Made by a program: the position numbers and the translations under genes
Part shown: positions 33,603 through 45,632 of the stretch, piece after piece
How positions within the stretch are numbered: the stretch's first letter is position 1
How the letters are laid out: each line of letters begins with the position of its first letter
Notes under the pieces: model-generated
What the model saw: the letters and a program-made list of their open reading frames with translations, nothing else
The model's database searches: none
Told to the model about the DNA's origin: nothing
Source of the DNA: Pleurodeles waltl
Lineage: Eukaryota > Chordata > Amphibia > Caudata > Salamandridae
Assembly (NCBI RefSeq): GCF_031143425.1
Contig: NC_090439.1
Coordinates: 646,599,465-646,663,464 of the forward strand
DNA length: 64,000 bases
Direction: 5' to 3'

Positions 33603-36600
33603 ATAATGTGTTGACCTGGAATATCAGGGTTATGGCAACACAGGTGCAGTGTCATAGGGTATATGCATATCTCAGCTGATGACACATACGCATAGCATAT
33701 ATAGAACAGTCACACCTTTGGAAAGAGGAACGTGTGAAGGTGGCCATGCGGTGGAATGGACAGGTGTATAGGACTGGGTACTTGGCACATGCACGTGGGG
33801 TCCTGATTTCGATAGCCCCGGGAGTGCCCTTTGTACTTAGTAGGGGGGTGATTGACACAGAAGGGAGGTATGTGCTGATCGAAGGTGTGCTAAATAGCAG
33901 GAGCGTAGGTAGCAGTGGTAGCAATATATGCCCCACCTTTGCTCAAGGACCTCCGGGGCACCAGGGATTTGGGGGAAGATGATTTTAACTGCATTCATTG
34001 TACTGAGGCAGATTATTTGGTACCTGCCCTCCTGGAGACCCAGGGCATATGGGTGACGCAGCACTTTCAGCAATGGACTACATCAGTGCAGCTCCATGAT
34101 GTATGGCAGTTAGGACACCCAGAGGAATTGGAGTTCTTACTATGCCCCGGGCCACCAGGTGCATACTAGGCTCGACTACATCTTTGGGAACCCCGAGTTC
34201 TGGCCCAAGGTAGTCAGTTCAGAATACCTATGGTGAACGTTATCTGATCAGGACCCACTGGGAGTCCTCTCCCTGATCTCTACATGGAGACTGTGATCAA
34301 AGAACCTCCTGGATACGGCTTTCCAGGAGCCCATCGGCAAGCACAGGCAGCACTATTTTGAGGAAAACAAGGGATTGGTGGGGAGAAAGGAGACAGGGTG
34401 AGACGGGCTAAAGGCGATCATGAGGGGACATTGCATTAAACCCACGTAGGGGGTGATCGGACCATCCCTACTCCGCAGCCTGCTGATTCTGGATGAACAG
34501 CTATGGGTAGTTGAGAGGGAGGCGGTGACTGATGTGGAGGCTCAGGCATGCCTTAGGACACTAAGAAAATAGTATGGGTACGTGATGCACCAGCTTGGCA
34601 ACATCAACTTCAAAACATATCTCCCTAGGCAACACGCTGAGGGCAACAAAACTGAGTGTATCCTGGCCTGGCTGTTAAAGTCAGAAATCCCCAGAACCAT
34701 GATCAGTGCGAGTCACAATGTTAGGAATCTAGCTGTGAATACTCAAGTGGATATAAATACAGTGTTTGCCGATTGCTATAAAATTATATATGCTCCCCTC
34801 CCACCACCACCCCACCAGGCGGGACCAGGAAAAGGTCTGGTTTTATGGGAGGTCAGTGTGTTGGAGTGTCTAGAGATGGGACCCGAGTTACTTGGCAGGA
34901 TTAAATTACTATAAACAGCTCCATAGGCTAGGGAAAAATCAGGTCACCAGATTTCGCACAAGTTTGCAATCAGCCAGGGAGACCCATCAGGATTGCTCCT
35001 TATCGCCCATAATTTTTGCCCTGGTGATGGAACCCCTGGCCTGCCTACTGTACTGAGGGCATGGGGCATGGGGCCAGGACCGGGACGTGGGCATGGGGGT
35101 AGACTTGTATATAATATCCCTGCATGCTGATGATGCTCTAATCTATTTATTTGATACCATTGTCAGGTCTTGCTGAAACTGCTCGAACTGGTAGAGAACT
35201 TCGGGGTGATGACTGGCCTTATGATCAACAGGGGAAAAATGTGTTTGTTCCCCCTGCAGCAAGTGGGGCAGGCGAAAGGGGCTGTGTTATTGGCCAAGAA
35301 CCTGCTTTGGTGCATGGAGACCTTCCACTATCTAGGAACTATTATATACCACTTGGACAGGGACCTCTTTGATGGTAATATTGGTAGGGTGTTGCCAGCT
35401 GTGTGTCAATTCCTGGCCTTTTGGAAACGCCTCTCATTTCACCCATGGGCCATACGTCCATAGCGAAGATGTTAGTCCTACCACGCTTTTTGTACTGCTT
35501 CACGGCCCTACCAGCAGTACCCACTTGTTCCTTCTTTACGAGTTGCGAAGTCTGATGTCTGACCTGGTTTGGGGGGGCATCAAAGGGTGTTCATTGCCAT
35601 GCTCTAGAGGCCTCTGTTGGCGGTAGACCTGAGGTTGCCGGAACTCAAGCTTTATAATGCAGTGGCGCAACTTCAATGGCCAGTGCAATAGATGGGCAAT
35701 AAGATGATGCCTGAGACCATGGCTGGCCAGGACTAACTCTAGGGAACCACAATATTAGACTGACAGATGGACAGGAGCAGTTCCCTGACAGGACTGAATA
35801 GAGTGGCGCGGGTGGCTAAGCTCTGTTGGAACAGGTACATTCAAACCTGGCACCACCAGGTGCCATGTGCACTGCAACTACAGCACTGGAGTGTGGCGGG
35901 AGAGCCGTGCTAGCTGTTCACAACCAGACCCCTTAGTGGGAGACTTGTGTTAGCAAAGAAAGTGATCTTTACATATAGGAGGTTTTGAGGCCCTTTACAG
36001 TTTTGCAGTCCTCCTACAACCTGGGGGCATGCCTTTTTCTGGTGCACAACACGTTTGTGCTTGTGGTGGGGGAAAATAGGGGTGTGGGACAAGGGGAGCT
36101 AGTGCTACACAAGGGACTCCAATGTGTTCTTACTGGTGGGATGGGGAGACGAGCAGTCACAATGGTATTTGGCACACTGTTAGCCAGGGATAGAGCTCAA
36201 TCACTGCATAGTAAGCTCAAGTGGGAGGATTGTCTGGGTATGGTCCTTTCGGTTAAAAAGTGAGGGCTGGCACTTGAGTATGTTAAGCAAGTCTCCTCCA
36301 ATGGCCACTTGGAATTCAGGCAGTTATCTGCACAAGACTTACCTCACACCACACTGGGTACACATGATGTTCACACGCTCGTCTCCAGGGTGCCCGCGCT
36401 GCAGACACCCCAATGCAAAGTTTCTCCACATGGTGTGGTTCTGCCAGGAACTGGCACGGGTCGGTGCATATGATGCAGTTTATATCAGAAGTGGTTGATA
36501 TTAGCTGGCTCCCGACACTTTGCTGTGTTTCCTGGGGATCACAAAGAGGACAAAAAAAAGAGATACTTCATGAAGTTTGTGGATCTAGCCATGATTGTAT

Positions 36601-37640
36601 TTGTGTCAGATAGCAGTGGCCTGGACGTCGGGTGTGCCACCTCTGGAGAAAGGCTGGATCAGAGCAGCACACAAGTGGGTGGTGGTACACACTGAAGCTA
36701 TGATCCATGATGTGCACCATCGGGACGGACCTGGCGCTGCCGTGTTGTGGGGCACCTGTGTGCTTAAGTGGATGGACAGATTGGGCAACACAGACAATCC
36801 CGGCTCACCCTAGGTGGGGAGAGAGGTTCCCTGTCCTGATCGGAACCCTGTGTGCCCTGTTTCCCCCCTTCCATCATCTCTCATGTATTTATGTTGTTGA
36901 ATGATGATCCTCTTTTCACAGTGGTGTTGCTTCCTCAGAAGAAGTTATGATAACGTTGAGATGTGTTTGATATGTCTAGATGCACTTACCAATCTCCATT
37001 GTTAGTTGAGCCTCTGTTGGGCGCACACTGCGCCGTTTCTCCACATGGTATGGTTGTGCCTGGAACTGGCGCAGATGTGGGTACATGTGATGGAGATTGT
37101 ATCGGAAGTGGTTGATATTCAGCTAGCCCCTGACCCCCCTGCTGGGCTTCCTGGGGATCAGAAAGCAGACAAAATGAGACACTTTATAAAGTTTATGGAC
37201 CTAGCCATGATTCTATTCAAGTGTCGCATAGCAATGGCCTGGAATGTGGGTGCACCGCCTCGGGAGACAAGCTGGATCAGAACAGTACACAAGTGGGTGG
37301 TGGTGGAGTCTGACGCTATGTCCAAAAATGTGCACCTGTGGGGCAGAGCTGGCACTGCCACACTGTGGGACATCTGTGTGCTTAATTTGATGGATAAATT
37401 GGGCGACACCGACAATCCAGGCCCACCATATGTGGGGAGAGTGGAGCCCGGCACTGATAGGCTCAATTATGCCCCCTGCATCCCCCACAATCTTCTCTCA
37501 TGTATTCATGTTTTTGAATGATGATCCTCTGTTCACAGGGGTGTCGCTCCCTCTGAACAAGTTGTGTTATTTTTTAGATGTGCTTGATAGGTCTAGATGC
37601 ACTTGCCGATCCCCATTGTTAACTGAGCTTCTGTAGGGCG
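33603..37640 (+). pseudogene. L1 ORF2 remnant (endonuclease, RT, Cys tail)
   Basis: Directly after the Harbinger end the frame reads VLTWNIRVMATQVQ, the start of an L1 endonuclease. It continues with ARGVLISIAPGVPFVL and EGRYVLIEGVL (33790-33895), then a TRLDYIF-like block near 34165. RT pieces follow: SLSPIIFALVMEPLA near 35000, the polymerase box LHADDALIYLF near 35125, and the GLMINRGKMCLFP and YLGTIIYHLDRD blocks to 35360. The C-terminus has a CPRC..HMVWFC metal-binding pattern near 36390-36440. The RT region between the endonuclease and 34900 is largely deleted. Many stops and frameshifts rule out activity. Confidence 0.82.
36405..37637 (+). repeat. Tandem duplication of the L1 ORF2 3' end
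   Basis: Two diverged ~616-bp units follow one another. Shared landmarks include TTTCTCCACATGGT (36421 and 37035), ACACAAGTGGGTGGTGGT (near 36667 and 37286) and CTGGGGATCA. Both encode the same C-terminal L1 segment. The copies differ widely, so the duplication is old or existed in the source element. Confidence 0.8.
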
Positions 37641-37824
37641 CACATGCTGCCGCACTTTGGCACCATCTGGTAAGATGGAATTCTGGGCTACTTGATGTAT
37701 TTTGACATGCTAATTTGAATGCCGGTGCTGGTTATGCTGTGTCCCATGCTAGTGCAGTAAATGTCAATTGCTTGCTGAATGTAAAATATAAAAGAAATGC
37801 AATAAAGACATTAAAAAATAAAAT

Positions 37825-37839
37825 AAAGACTAGAATATT
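37825..37839. repeat. Right copy of the L1 target-site duplication
   Basis: AAAGACTAGAATATT follows the A-rich tail TTAAAAAATAAAAT and matches 24261-24275. Confidence 0.88.
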
Positions 37840-38539
37840 TTCTACCTTATTCAGTTAATTTTAAGTAATGTTGTCCCTTGTGCTTTAAAAGGGCCATATT
37901 TAAAACTATGCAAGTTTTTTCATAAACCAATAAAAGGCACAATTTCTAGCAGCTACTGTAAGTGTTATTTAGGGTCTACATGAAAAGATGGTCAACACAG
38001 AGCTTTATTTCTTTCCTTAGTAGTCATTTTACGTTTAGTTTAAAATACACTGTATACATGCTATACCTAGTCGCAGACATCGGAATAGAGAAACAATGAA
38101 ACTGGTCCTTTAAAAAAAGACTAGTGGTTATAACTTACCCATAATGCCTGGTTTTCTATGCATGAATAATACTAGGCTGTTGCGTAAATGGGTTGTCTTT
38201 GAGGCGTCCAGTCTGTCAGCCTGTTCAGTGACTACCCCTGATAGAATGGATCAGACAAAAACAATAATTAGGATGCTGCTCTCACTTTTAATTCAGTGGT
38301 CCCCACGGATCAAAGGACAAGCGAAATGATTACTAACATTTGGCAAGAATTTCCAGCTATTGCCATTTTTATAAACTAATAGGTGAATACAGTGTACAAG
38401 TTTTAGCGTAAAAATTAAACCCTACTGCATGGGCTAAAACAGCCATTATTGTTGGATTCGCAAAGCATGACATGTAAATCCTTTTTTAAAAAGAAGGATT
38501 GGCAAAGCCAACAGGACTGACTTGAAACAGACTTTTATT
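37840..38539. other. Unclassified, no gene seen
   Basis: AT-rich sequence between the L1 target duplication and the G-rich element. No ORF of note and no clear repeat. Confidence 0.4.
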
Positions 38540-39900
38540 TGTGCAGGGAAAGATCTGGAACAACGCGTCCGGATCCACGCCTGCGTTGTTCACACAAGCA
38601 GAACAACGCTTGCCTGAAAAATGCAGGTCTTTTTCTCTGCCTTAATCAAGCATGTGCTGAACGATGCATTTGCGTGGTTAAGGCGGAGAAAAATAAAAGA
38701 TCCATCGGGAGAAGACACGGTCAGGTAAGTGGGGCTAGGGCAGGGTTGGGGGTAGTTTTTGGGGTGGGGTGAATGGGTTGGGGTGGTTAGGTTATTTCAT
38801 TGTTTAAGGGGCTGGGGTGGGGTGGTCAGTACTATGTTTTTCAGAGCGAGGGGTCGGGGTTATTTTGTTACTAGGGGCAGGGTGGAGGGGTCAGGGTTAT
38901 TTTGTATTTAGGGGTGGGGGGCAGGATTTTAGGGGCGGGGTCAAGGTAATTTTGTATTTATTGGGTTTTTAGAGGTGAGGTGGGGGTCAGGGTAATTTTG
39001 TATTTGGGGGTGGGCTAATTATGTTTTTAGGACGGGTGGGGGGAAGGTTTTTAGGGGTGGGGATCGGGATAATTTTGTATTTAGCATGGGTGGGGGGTCA
39101 GGTTTTTAGGGGCGGGGTTGGGGTAATTTTGGATTTCGGGCAGGTTATTAGGGATGGGGATGTTGCGGTAATTTTGTATTTAGGGCAGGCGGGTTTTTAG
39201 GGGTGGAGGGTCGGTGTAATTTTGTATTTAGGGCAGGTGGGGGGTGGTTTTTCAGGGGCGTGATGAGGGTTGGGGTAATTTTGTATTCAGGGCAGGTGGG
39301 GGTCGGATTTTTAGGGGCAGGGGTTAGGGTAATTTTGTATTCAGGGCAGGTGGGGGTGGGTTTTTAGGGGTGGGGGTTGGGGTAATTTTGTATTTAGGGC
39401 AGGTGGGGTGGTGGGTTATTAGGGGTGGGGTTAGGGTGGTCGGGGTAATTTTATATTTAGTGCGGGGGTTTAGGGGTGGGGTAATTTTATATTTAGGACA
39501 GGTTGGGGTCAGGTTTTTAGGGGCGGGGTGGGGTAATTTTGTATTCAGGGCAGGCAGGGGGATTGGGTTTTTAGAGGAGTGGTGGGGGGTTGGGTAATTT
39601 TGTTTTTAGGGGTTGGATTGTTTTATTTTTGGGGTGTGATTGGTTTTAGGGCTCAGGGTGTGTGAGGGGTTATCAGGGTAGTTTTTAAGGGTGGGGTTCG
39701 GGGTACTTTTTAGGGTGGGTGGGTGGCATGTGACAACCACACAAGCCATTTCCACACATGCCTTTACTAGGCATGCCTTTGCAATGAAAAATCGTTGTAA
39801 ATGCATGCGTGGAAACAACACAGTTGTTGTTCCAATCGCGTTGTTCAGGTATGCATGGTTGCCGCATGCATGGTTCCATCATACAACCATTTGTGCATGC
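38540..39900. mobile_element. Repeat element with a G-rich minisatellite core
   Basis: The left side has AACAACGCGTCCGGATCC (near 38560) and the right side has CCAATCGCGTTGTTC (near 39833). AACAACGCG and its complement CGCGTTGTT therefore face each other, like decayed terminal inverted repeats. Between them lies about 1 kb of G-rich tandem repeats. No ORF with a domain. The family is unknown to me and the ends are approximate. Confidence 0.45.
38730..39720 (+). repeat. G-rich minisatellite, about 50-65-bp units
   Basis: Roughly 15 to 20 diverged units follow the pattern GGTAATTTTGTATTTAGGGC, then AGGTGGGGG, then a TTTTTAGGGG block. Guanine is strongly biased to the plus strand. Many units hold several runs of three or more Gs within 30 bases, so they could form G-quadruplexes. 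Confidence 0.85.
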
Positions 39901-41051
39901 CTGTATATCTGTGCTTTAACATATTAAAGCCATACCTGTTGACTTTACTATTTTTTATAAAAGTTAGGAAGAAACATTGTTTGTAACAGCATCAGGATAC
40001 CTTTCACATGCCTCTTCCTTTTTCCATCCAAAGCCATAGTACTACAGTGTATTTCAGGGCAATAATAGCTTAGGCAGGTCTCTACAGATTGCCGTTTGGT
40101 AGGCATTCAGACTAGAGACTACTTTGTGTCTCCACTTGTTTTTTCAAAGACGACAGTGTCTCTCTTGCTCAGTTACTGGGCTCAGAAGTTATATTGGGGT
40201 ATTGAGACAACTGTAAAAAAAATAATTATAATAAAATGTAACTGGAACATGGTGTGGCTGTTTTCTAAGCTCTGACGAACCCTCCACACGTTTAACTGAT
40301 CTAACCATCCTATCATGACATAAATCTGATGTTTTATATAGCAAATAATCGGAAGCTGTTGATACGTACGTGGGAATAGTTTTAGAAAGTTTAAGAACAG
40401 GATATTGTTAAATTCCAAACACTCGTCTCCAGCGCCTTCAAATTAGCTAAACTTGTCTGTGTGAGTATCTTACCCCCTATTTGCCTTAGACTAATCCTAT
40501 GTCTTTTAGAAGACAAAGTCAGATACTTAGCTGCCCTGAAGTTTTCGCCTCCCACACTGCCGTTCTCTTTATATGTACATGTGCAAAACTTGTGACATTG
40601 CACTATGATCCTACAAGCATGGGCGTCAATTCACCAAAATGCCAAGGGTTGCGGAAGTGACATCACATGCCCTTTGACATGCACTTTCTTTCACAGACCA
40701 ATGCTTATGCATACACACAAATTCACATTTACACACACCCTCTCTCATAAACACACTCTCACCTGTAAGCACGCACACAACATACATTTAAAAGCATTTT
40801 TTCTTACCTCAGCTGCCGTGGAGGGGCATATTCACATTTGTATTACACTAATAGTGAATTATATGTTATTTTTCACTATTAGTGTAATAAAACATTAACA
40901 GAAAACAGAGAGTGGCTCCCCAATAGAGTCCATAAGGACGAGCTGCCACTGTGATCCTGGCACTAATTTTGCCACCTCTGAAGTCAAGGGTCGCAAAGGC
41001 AGTGGCAGGAGTCGCAAATCACAAGCCATGCTAGCAACCCCTAAATGATTA
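39901..41051. other. Unclassified, no gene seen
   Basis: Non-coding sequence before the Penelope-like element. Short inverted runs (CACTAATAGTGAATTATATG and its near complement, near 40843-40885) make a small local hairpin. Nothing else can be supported. Confidence 0.4.
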
Positions 41052-42580
41052 TGTACACTCTGTGGCACCCGTTGTCCTAAAGTAAGGTCCTTAAAGTGAA
41101 GACCCCTTCTCTTGTTACCGTATAACCCACTTTACAAATACAGAAACACTCACTTATTTCAAATCATAATTATTCATATATATATATACAGTATAAACAT
41201 TTCAAATGATCCTACAAAATCATTATTTACATATCTAGTTTAATGTTCACTCCCACAAACACAAATACCCTTTTTCCCATGTCAAAATTGATATAACATA
41301 ATGTCCAATTCCATCAATCCATCTCCTTCCAAATAAACCAGATATCTCCCAGTTGTTCCATCTGATTCCAAAGTCCTTTGAATTTGACCTCAATCATTAT
41401 CGTAATCCTTGGCAACACCTAAAATTCAAGTATAAGTCTAAACTAAATAAAAAAAATCCAAGTTCTTTATAACGACCTCACAGCCTAAACGTGTTTCGTC
41501 ATTTGACTTCGTCAGGGCTGGAATTTAGTTGTGTCAATCCTTTGTAATTCTGGAACCCAAGAGCCGTAAAAAAACCCACGTTAAATATAATAATAATAAT
41601 AATAAGTTTCCTTCACGGAAACATAGAGTCTCAGTACCCCGTGAGATCCCATCACCAAGAGGGATTCCGTGAAAAGATTAATGACAAGTGACTTTGGTTA
41701 GCTCTGAGAGTATTCCAAGGTTAATATATACAAACACCCCATATGTGACTTTCCTTTTCATGCACTAGAAGTCACCTATTTAGGAAACAAAGAAAAAAGA
41801 TAATGCCCATGCACTCGATATCATTGTATAATATAGGACCATGTGTGTTAAAGGATAAGTGAAGTTGACTATTGAATAATTCACACCCCATTTGTTGTCT
41901 CAGTACAAATAGGCCGATCAGTGCACCTTAGATCACTAACCTTATCCCGGGAATGAATACCCAATCTCAAAATTACCTCAAAGTATTCCAAAGAACAGGT
42001 TAAGTCAATTAATTGACTGTCAATATCGTTGTCACCAATCGTATAAAACTGTTCTTTACCACTCAACACATGTAGACATCATCAAATGTTGATCTGTAAT
42101 CAAGAAAATATTTATGCACCATCTTAAAATAACTCATCATAAAAAGACTCCTGTTAATATATTAGTTTAACAAAAAGTCAATCTACTCTTGCCATAGACA
42201 AAGCAGTTAATTCCCCAATTATTACCATCTTTACAAGGAACCTCCGACATATCTTCACACTCTCCTTCTACACTACCGCCCTCGAATTTACTACCCTTTT
42301 AACTCATTCCCACATATAGAACGGATGCGTCAATCGCACTCCTATATTGTGCCTCATAAATTTTTAATCATCCAACATAAAGCCGCAGTGACCGGTGTTT
42401 CCGTGCCACCTAATGTCCTGATGTTGCCAAATCAATTCTATTATCCCTTATTCATTGGTATTTAATCAGTTTACCTTTGACATAAACTTGAAACTATCCT
42501 GCCACGATGCCGTCTCTAAGATAAAAAGCCTCTCGTCGCGTGCCCCAGTACACCACGAGAGCGGATCACATCTAAGCATT
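41052..42580 (+). repeat. Left arm of the Penelope inverted repeat
   Basis: About 1.53 kb that is mirrored at 44765-47279. It covers the leader of the plus-strand element and the first ~40 codons of its RT-bearing frame. Differences between the arms are scattered single substitutions and small indels. Confidence 0.88.
41481..41520 (-). ncRNA. Second copy of the hammerhead-like motif, weaker
   Basis: On the minus strand: CAGCC, CTGACGA, stem GTC/GAC and GAAACACG, as in the right arm. The downstream ACGTTTAGGCTG lacks the GTGT half of stem III. Probably decayed. Confidence 0.4.
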
Positions 42581-43590
42581 CTTAATGATGTAGAATGGAA
42601 AGACGGTATGTTATTGGTTACCTTAGATGTGGTTTCATTATATACTTGTATCCAACATAATGTGGGTCTGGAAGCCACAGAGTGGTTTTTAAATAAACAA
42701 CCTGTAAATAGATGGCAACATACGAGGATGATTTTAGAAATGATTTCTGTGATTCTTGAAAATATTTTTTCCATTTTTGAGCATGATTGGTTCAGGCAAA
42801 AACAGGGGGTGGCTATGAGCTCCAGATTCTCCCCCTCGTATGCAGGACTATTTATGGGCCGATACGAGGAAACGTAGGTCTGGGGCCCAGAAGGTGCCCA
42901 TTGGCATACTCATATCCTCTATTGGGGTCGTTATATTGACAATTGTATCATGTTATGGACAGGGGGTGCCAATCAATTATTGGAATTTGTTGAATATTTG
43001 AAGACTAATGACATGAATGTAAAGTTTACATGTAAGTACAGTGCGACCAGTACAGAATTTCTAGATGTGGAACTTTACATAGAAAATGGTCATATTGAGA
43101 GCAAATTATTTAGAAAATCCACTGCCTGTAATGCAGTATTACATGCGGCAAGTGCACATCCTAAACATCAAATTGAATCAATTCCCTAAGGAGAGATGGT
43201 TAGGGCATGTAGGAACTGCAGCAATGACAAGGAATTTGTAGATTGTATAGAAGAAATGGCTAATCACTTTAGAAGTAGAGGCTATAGTGACACCATTATT
43301 ATCAAGGCACAGAATAGAATTAAACATGTTCCGAGGCATGCAACGTTGACACCTAAGAATACTAAGGCATTAGTGCACAAGAAGGAGAAAGTTAGACTGG
43401 TTACTGACTTTACGGGTAGTACAGGGATTCTGAAGAAATATATCACCAAACATTGGCACATTTTGCTTCATGACAAAATATTGATTGAATTTATAACCAG
43501 TAAACCTATGTTTACTTTTTGGAGGGGGAGATCATTGAAAGAGATGCTCAGTCCAAGACCAATTGGTTGCAAGCAAAAAGGGTGGGATTT
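42455..43590 (+). pseudogene. Penelope-like reverse transcriptase, inactivated
   Basis: The plus-strand frame shows Penelope RT blocks in order: LLVTLDVVSLYTCI (near 42610), WFRQKQGVAMSSRFSPSYA (near 42787), and the catalytic region WGRYIDNCIMLW (42923-42955). FLDVELYIENGHIE, FRKSTACNA and AHPKHQIESIP follow, then RACRNCS and a KHWHILLHDK block (near 43450). Two in-frame stops break it, at 42875-42877 and 43187-43189, and a frameshift near 43560-43590 separates it from the nuclease. The active-site pair expected as Asp-Asp reads Asp-Asn (42938-42943). This enzyme would have copied element RNA at a nicked target. Confidence 0.85.
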
Positions 43591-44022
43591 TACAAATGCG
43601 GAGATTGTGGTTTGTGCAAATGGGCCTGCCATGGGCGGAAAGAATTCTCTAATGTATGGGGTGAAACTTTCCCCATTAGATCTACAATGAATTGTAATAC
43701 TTCCTTTGTGGTGTATATTCTAGTATGTAAATGTAAGAAATACTATGTCGGGAGTACCATCCGACCCCTTAAAGTAAGAATTGGAGACCATGCTAGAGCC
43801 TTGGCTCAGCAGGATATCAGAAACCCTATTGTAGCACACATGATTAATTGTGAATCCCAAAATGTCACTTTTTTTGGCTGTGAACAGGTATTTAGAGATA
43901 AAAAGAGGTGGGAATAGGGAATTGACATTACGAAGACGTGAAGCAATGTGGATAATGCGACTAAGGGCAGTAGAAGATGGTCTGAACACAGATAGGGAAT
44001 TGGAATACTTTCTGGGTGATTA
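43560..44022 (+). pseudogene. GIY-YIG endonuclease domain of the Penelope-like element
   Basis: After the RT the frame reads FYKCGDCGLCKWACHG, a Cys-rich linker often seen before the nuclease in Penelope-like elements. A GIY-YIG-type core follows: VVYILVCKCKKYYVGSTIRP (near 43708-43767), then KVRIGDHARAL and the IVAHMINC block. Past a frame change near 43915 the C-terminal end is recognisable (RRREAMWIMRLRAV, then ELEYFLGD) and stops at 44020-44022. The domain nicks target DNA for insertion. Its presence marks the endonuclease-bearing group of Penelope-like elements. Confidence 0.83.
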
Positions 44023-44764
44023 AACTTAGTATTCCATATGATAATGGAGGGTAGACTTAGAAGCAGTACTGTCAAATATGACATTGTACTCTGGTACGAC
44101 TTATGTGGGGCACTGAGTAATGTGATGATGTTTTGTACATGATATGTTATAGATTTATTATGAATGGTTAACTGTGGTGAATAATAATATGATGTAATGG
44201 AAGGTTTATATATCTTTTTCATGTATAATCTTGAATCTCTAGGTGAAGTTCATGTATAGCGATATTACGGACTATTGCCTAATACTTTTTTTATTCTGTT
44301 ATTTCTTCTTTCATCTATACGTACTCATTTATACTTTATTAATACACTATGTACTTTTTACGCTTTAGGTCTATACTAACTTTGTATATCCCAAAATAAT
44401 AGTATTCTGTGGTCTCAGTACAAATGGATGGTTAATGCTTTATTTTTTATATTATATTATATAAGGGAACTTATTGGTTGAAGGTTGTAATTAGACTCAA
44501 TTATATTTTTCCGGTTTGAATGGGATGAGGAAAGCACTACCTTTCATATCTTTACAACGATGGTGCAACGTTACATGTCTTCTCGTGTTGGCAGAGTAAA
44601 TAAAACGGGTGGTGCTGCCGCGTTGGTCCGTCTTCTAGCTCTAGTTTTAGCTAGGAGAATGGTCCTTCTACAGTTTTTATGTAGGCAGAATCTTTAAAAA
44701 TCATTGAGGGCAACGCCGGTTTTACGGCGGTATACAATTGTATCGAAACAACGTGTGAGGCACG
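44023..44764. other. 3' region of the Penelope-like element up to the inversion point
   Basis: AT-rich, non-coding sequence after the nuclease stop. It includes CTAGCTCTAGTTTTAGCTAGG (near 44634) and ends where the inverted arm begins at about 44765. The junction between the two copies must lie in this stretch. Confidence 0.55.
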
Positions 44765-45632
44765 GCACGGATGTGATCCGCTCTCGTGGTGTACTGGGGC
44801 ACGCGACGAGAGGCTTTTTATCTTAGAGACGGCATCGTGGCAGGATAGTTTCAAGTTTATGTCGAAGGTAAACTGATTAAATACCAATGAATAAGGGATA
44901 ATAGAATTGATTTGGCAACAACAGGACATTAGGTGGCACGGAAACGCCGGTCACGACGGTTTTATGTTGGATGATTAAAAATGTATGAGGCACAATATCA
45001 GAGTGCGATTGACGCCTCCGTTCTATATGGGGGAATGAGTTAAAAGGGTAGTAAATTTGGGGGTGGTAGTGTAGAAAGACAGTGTGAAGATATGTCGGAG
45101 GCTCCTTGTAAAGATGGTAATAATTGGGGAATTAACTGCTTTGACTATGGCAAGAGTAGATTGACTTTTTGTTAAACTAATATATTAACAGGAGGCTTTT
45201 TATGATGAGTTATTTTAAGATAGTGCATAAATATTTTCTTGATTACAGATCAACATTCGATGATGTCTACATGTGTTGAGTGGTAAAGAACAGTTTTATA
45301 CGATTGGTGACAACGATATTGACAGTCAATTAATTGACTTAACCTGTTCTTTGGAATACGTTGAGGTAATTTTGAGATTGGGTATTCATTTCCGGGATAA
45401 GGTTAGCGATCTAAGGTGCACTGATCGGCCTATTTGTACTGAGACAACGAATGGGGTGTGAATTATTCAATAGTCAACTTCACTTATCCTTTAACACACA
45501 TGGTCCTATATTATACAATGATATTGAGTGCATGGGCATTATATTTTTTCTTTGTTTCCTAAATAGGTGACTTCTAGTGCATGAAAAGGAAAGTCACATA
45601 TGGGGTGTTTGTATATATTAACATTGGAATAC

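Larger units (their letters stand above)
24276..37824 (+). mobile_element. Full-length L1-type LINE, inactive, split by a Harbinger element
   Basis: The 15-bp sequence AAAGACTAGAATATT occurs at 24261-24275 and again at 37825-37839, giving a clean target-site duplication. The element begins GTGGGGGGTGGCCAAGATGG, like many L1 5' ends, and ends in an A-rich tail with AATAAA signals (37800-37824). ORF1 and ORF2 remnants lie in order on the plus strand. The Harbinger element at 27023-33602 separates them. Excluding it the L1 is about 7 kb. Both ORFs have many stops and frameshifts, and ORF2 has lost much of its middle. Confidence 0.88.

Noticed and set aside
41881..42069. A 62-codon open frame (minus strand) found again at 45273-45461 (plus strand) with only a few changes
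   Set aside because: Both are arms of the same inverted repeat, so similarity is expected by descent. It runs antisense to the Penelope RT and has no known motif. Tests on other copies would be needed to claim a gene.
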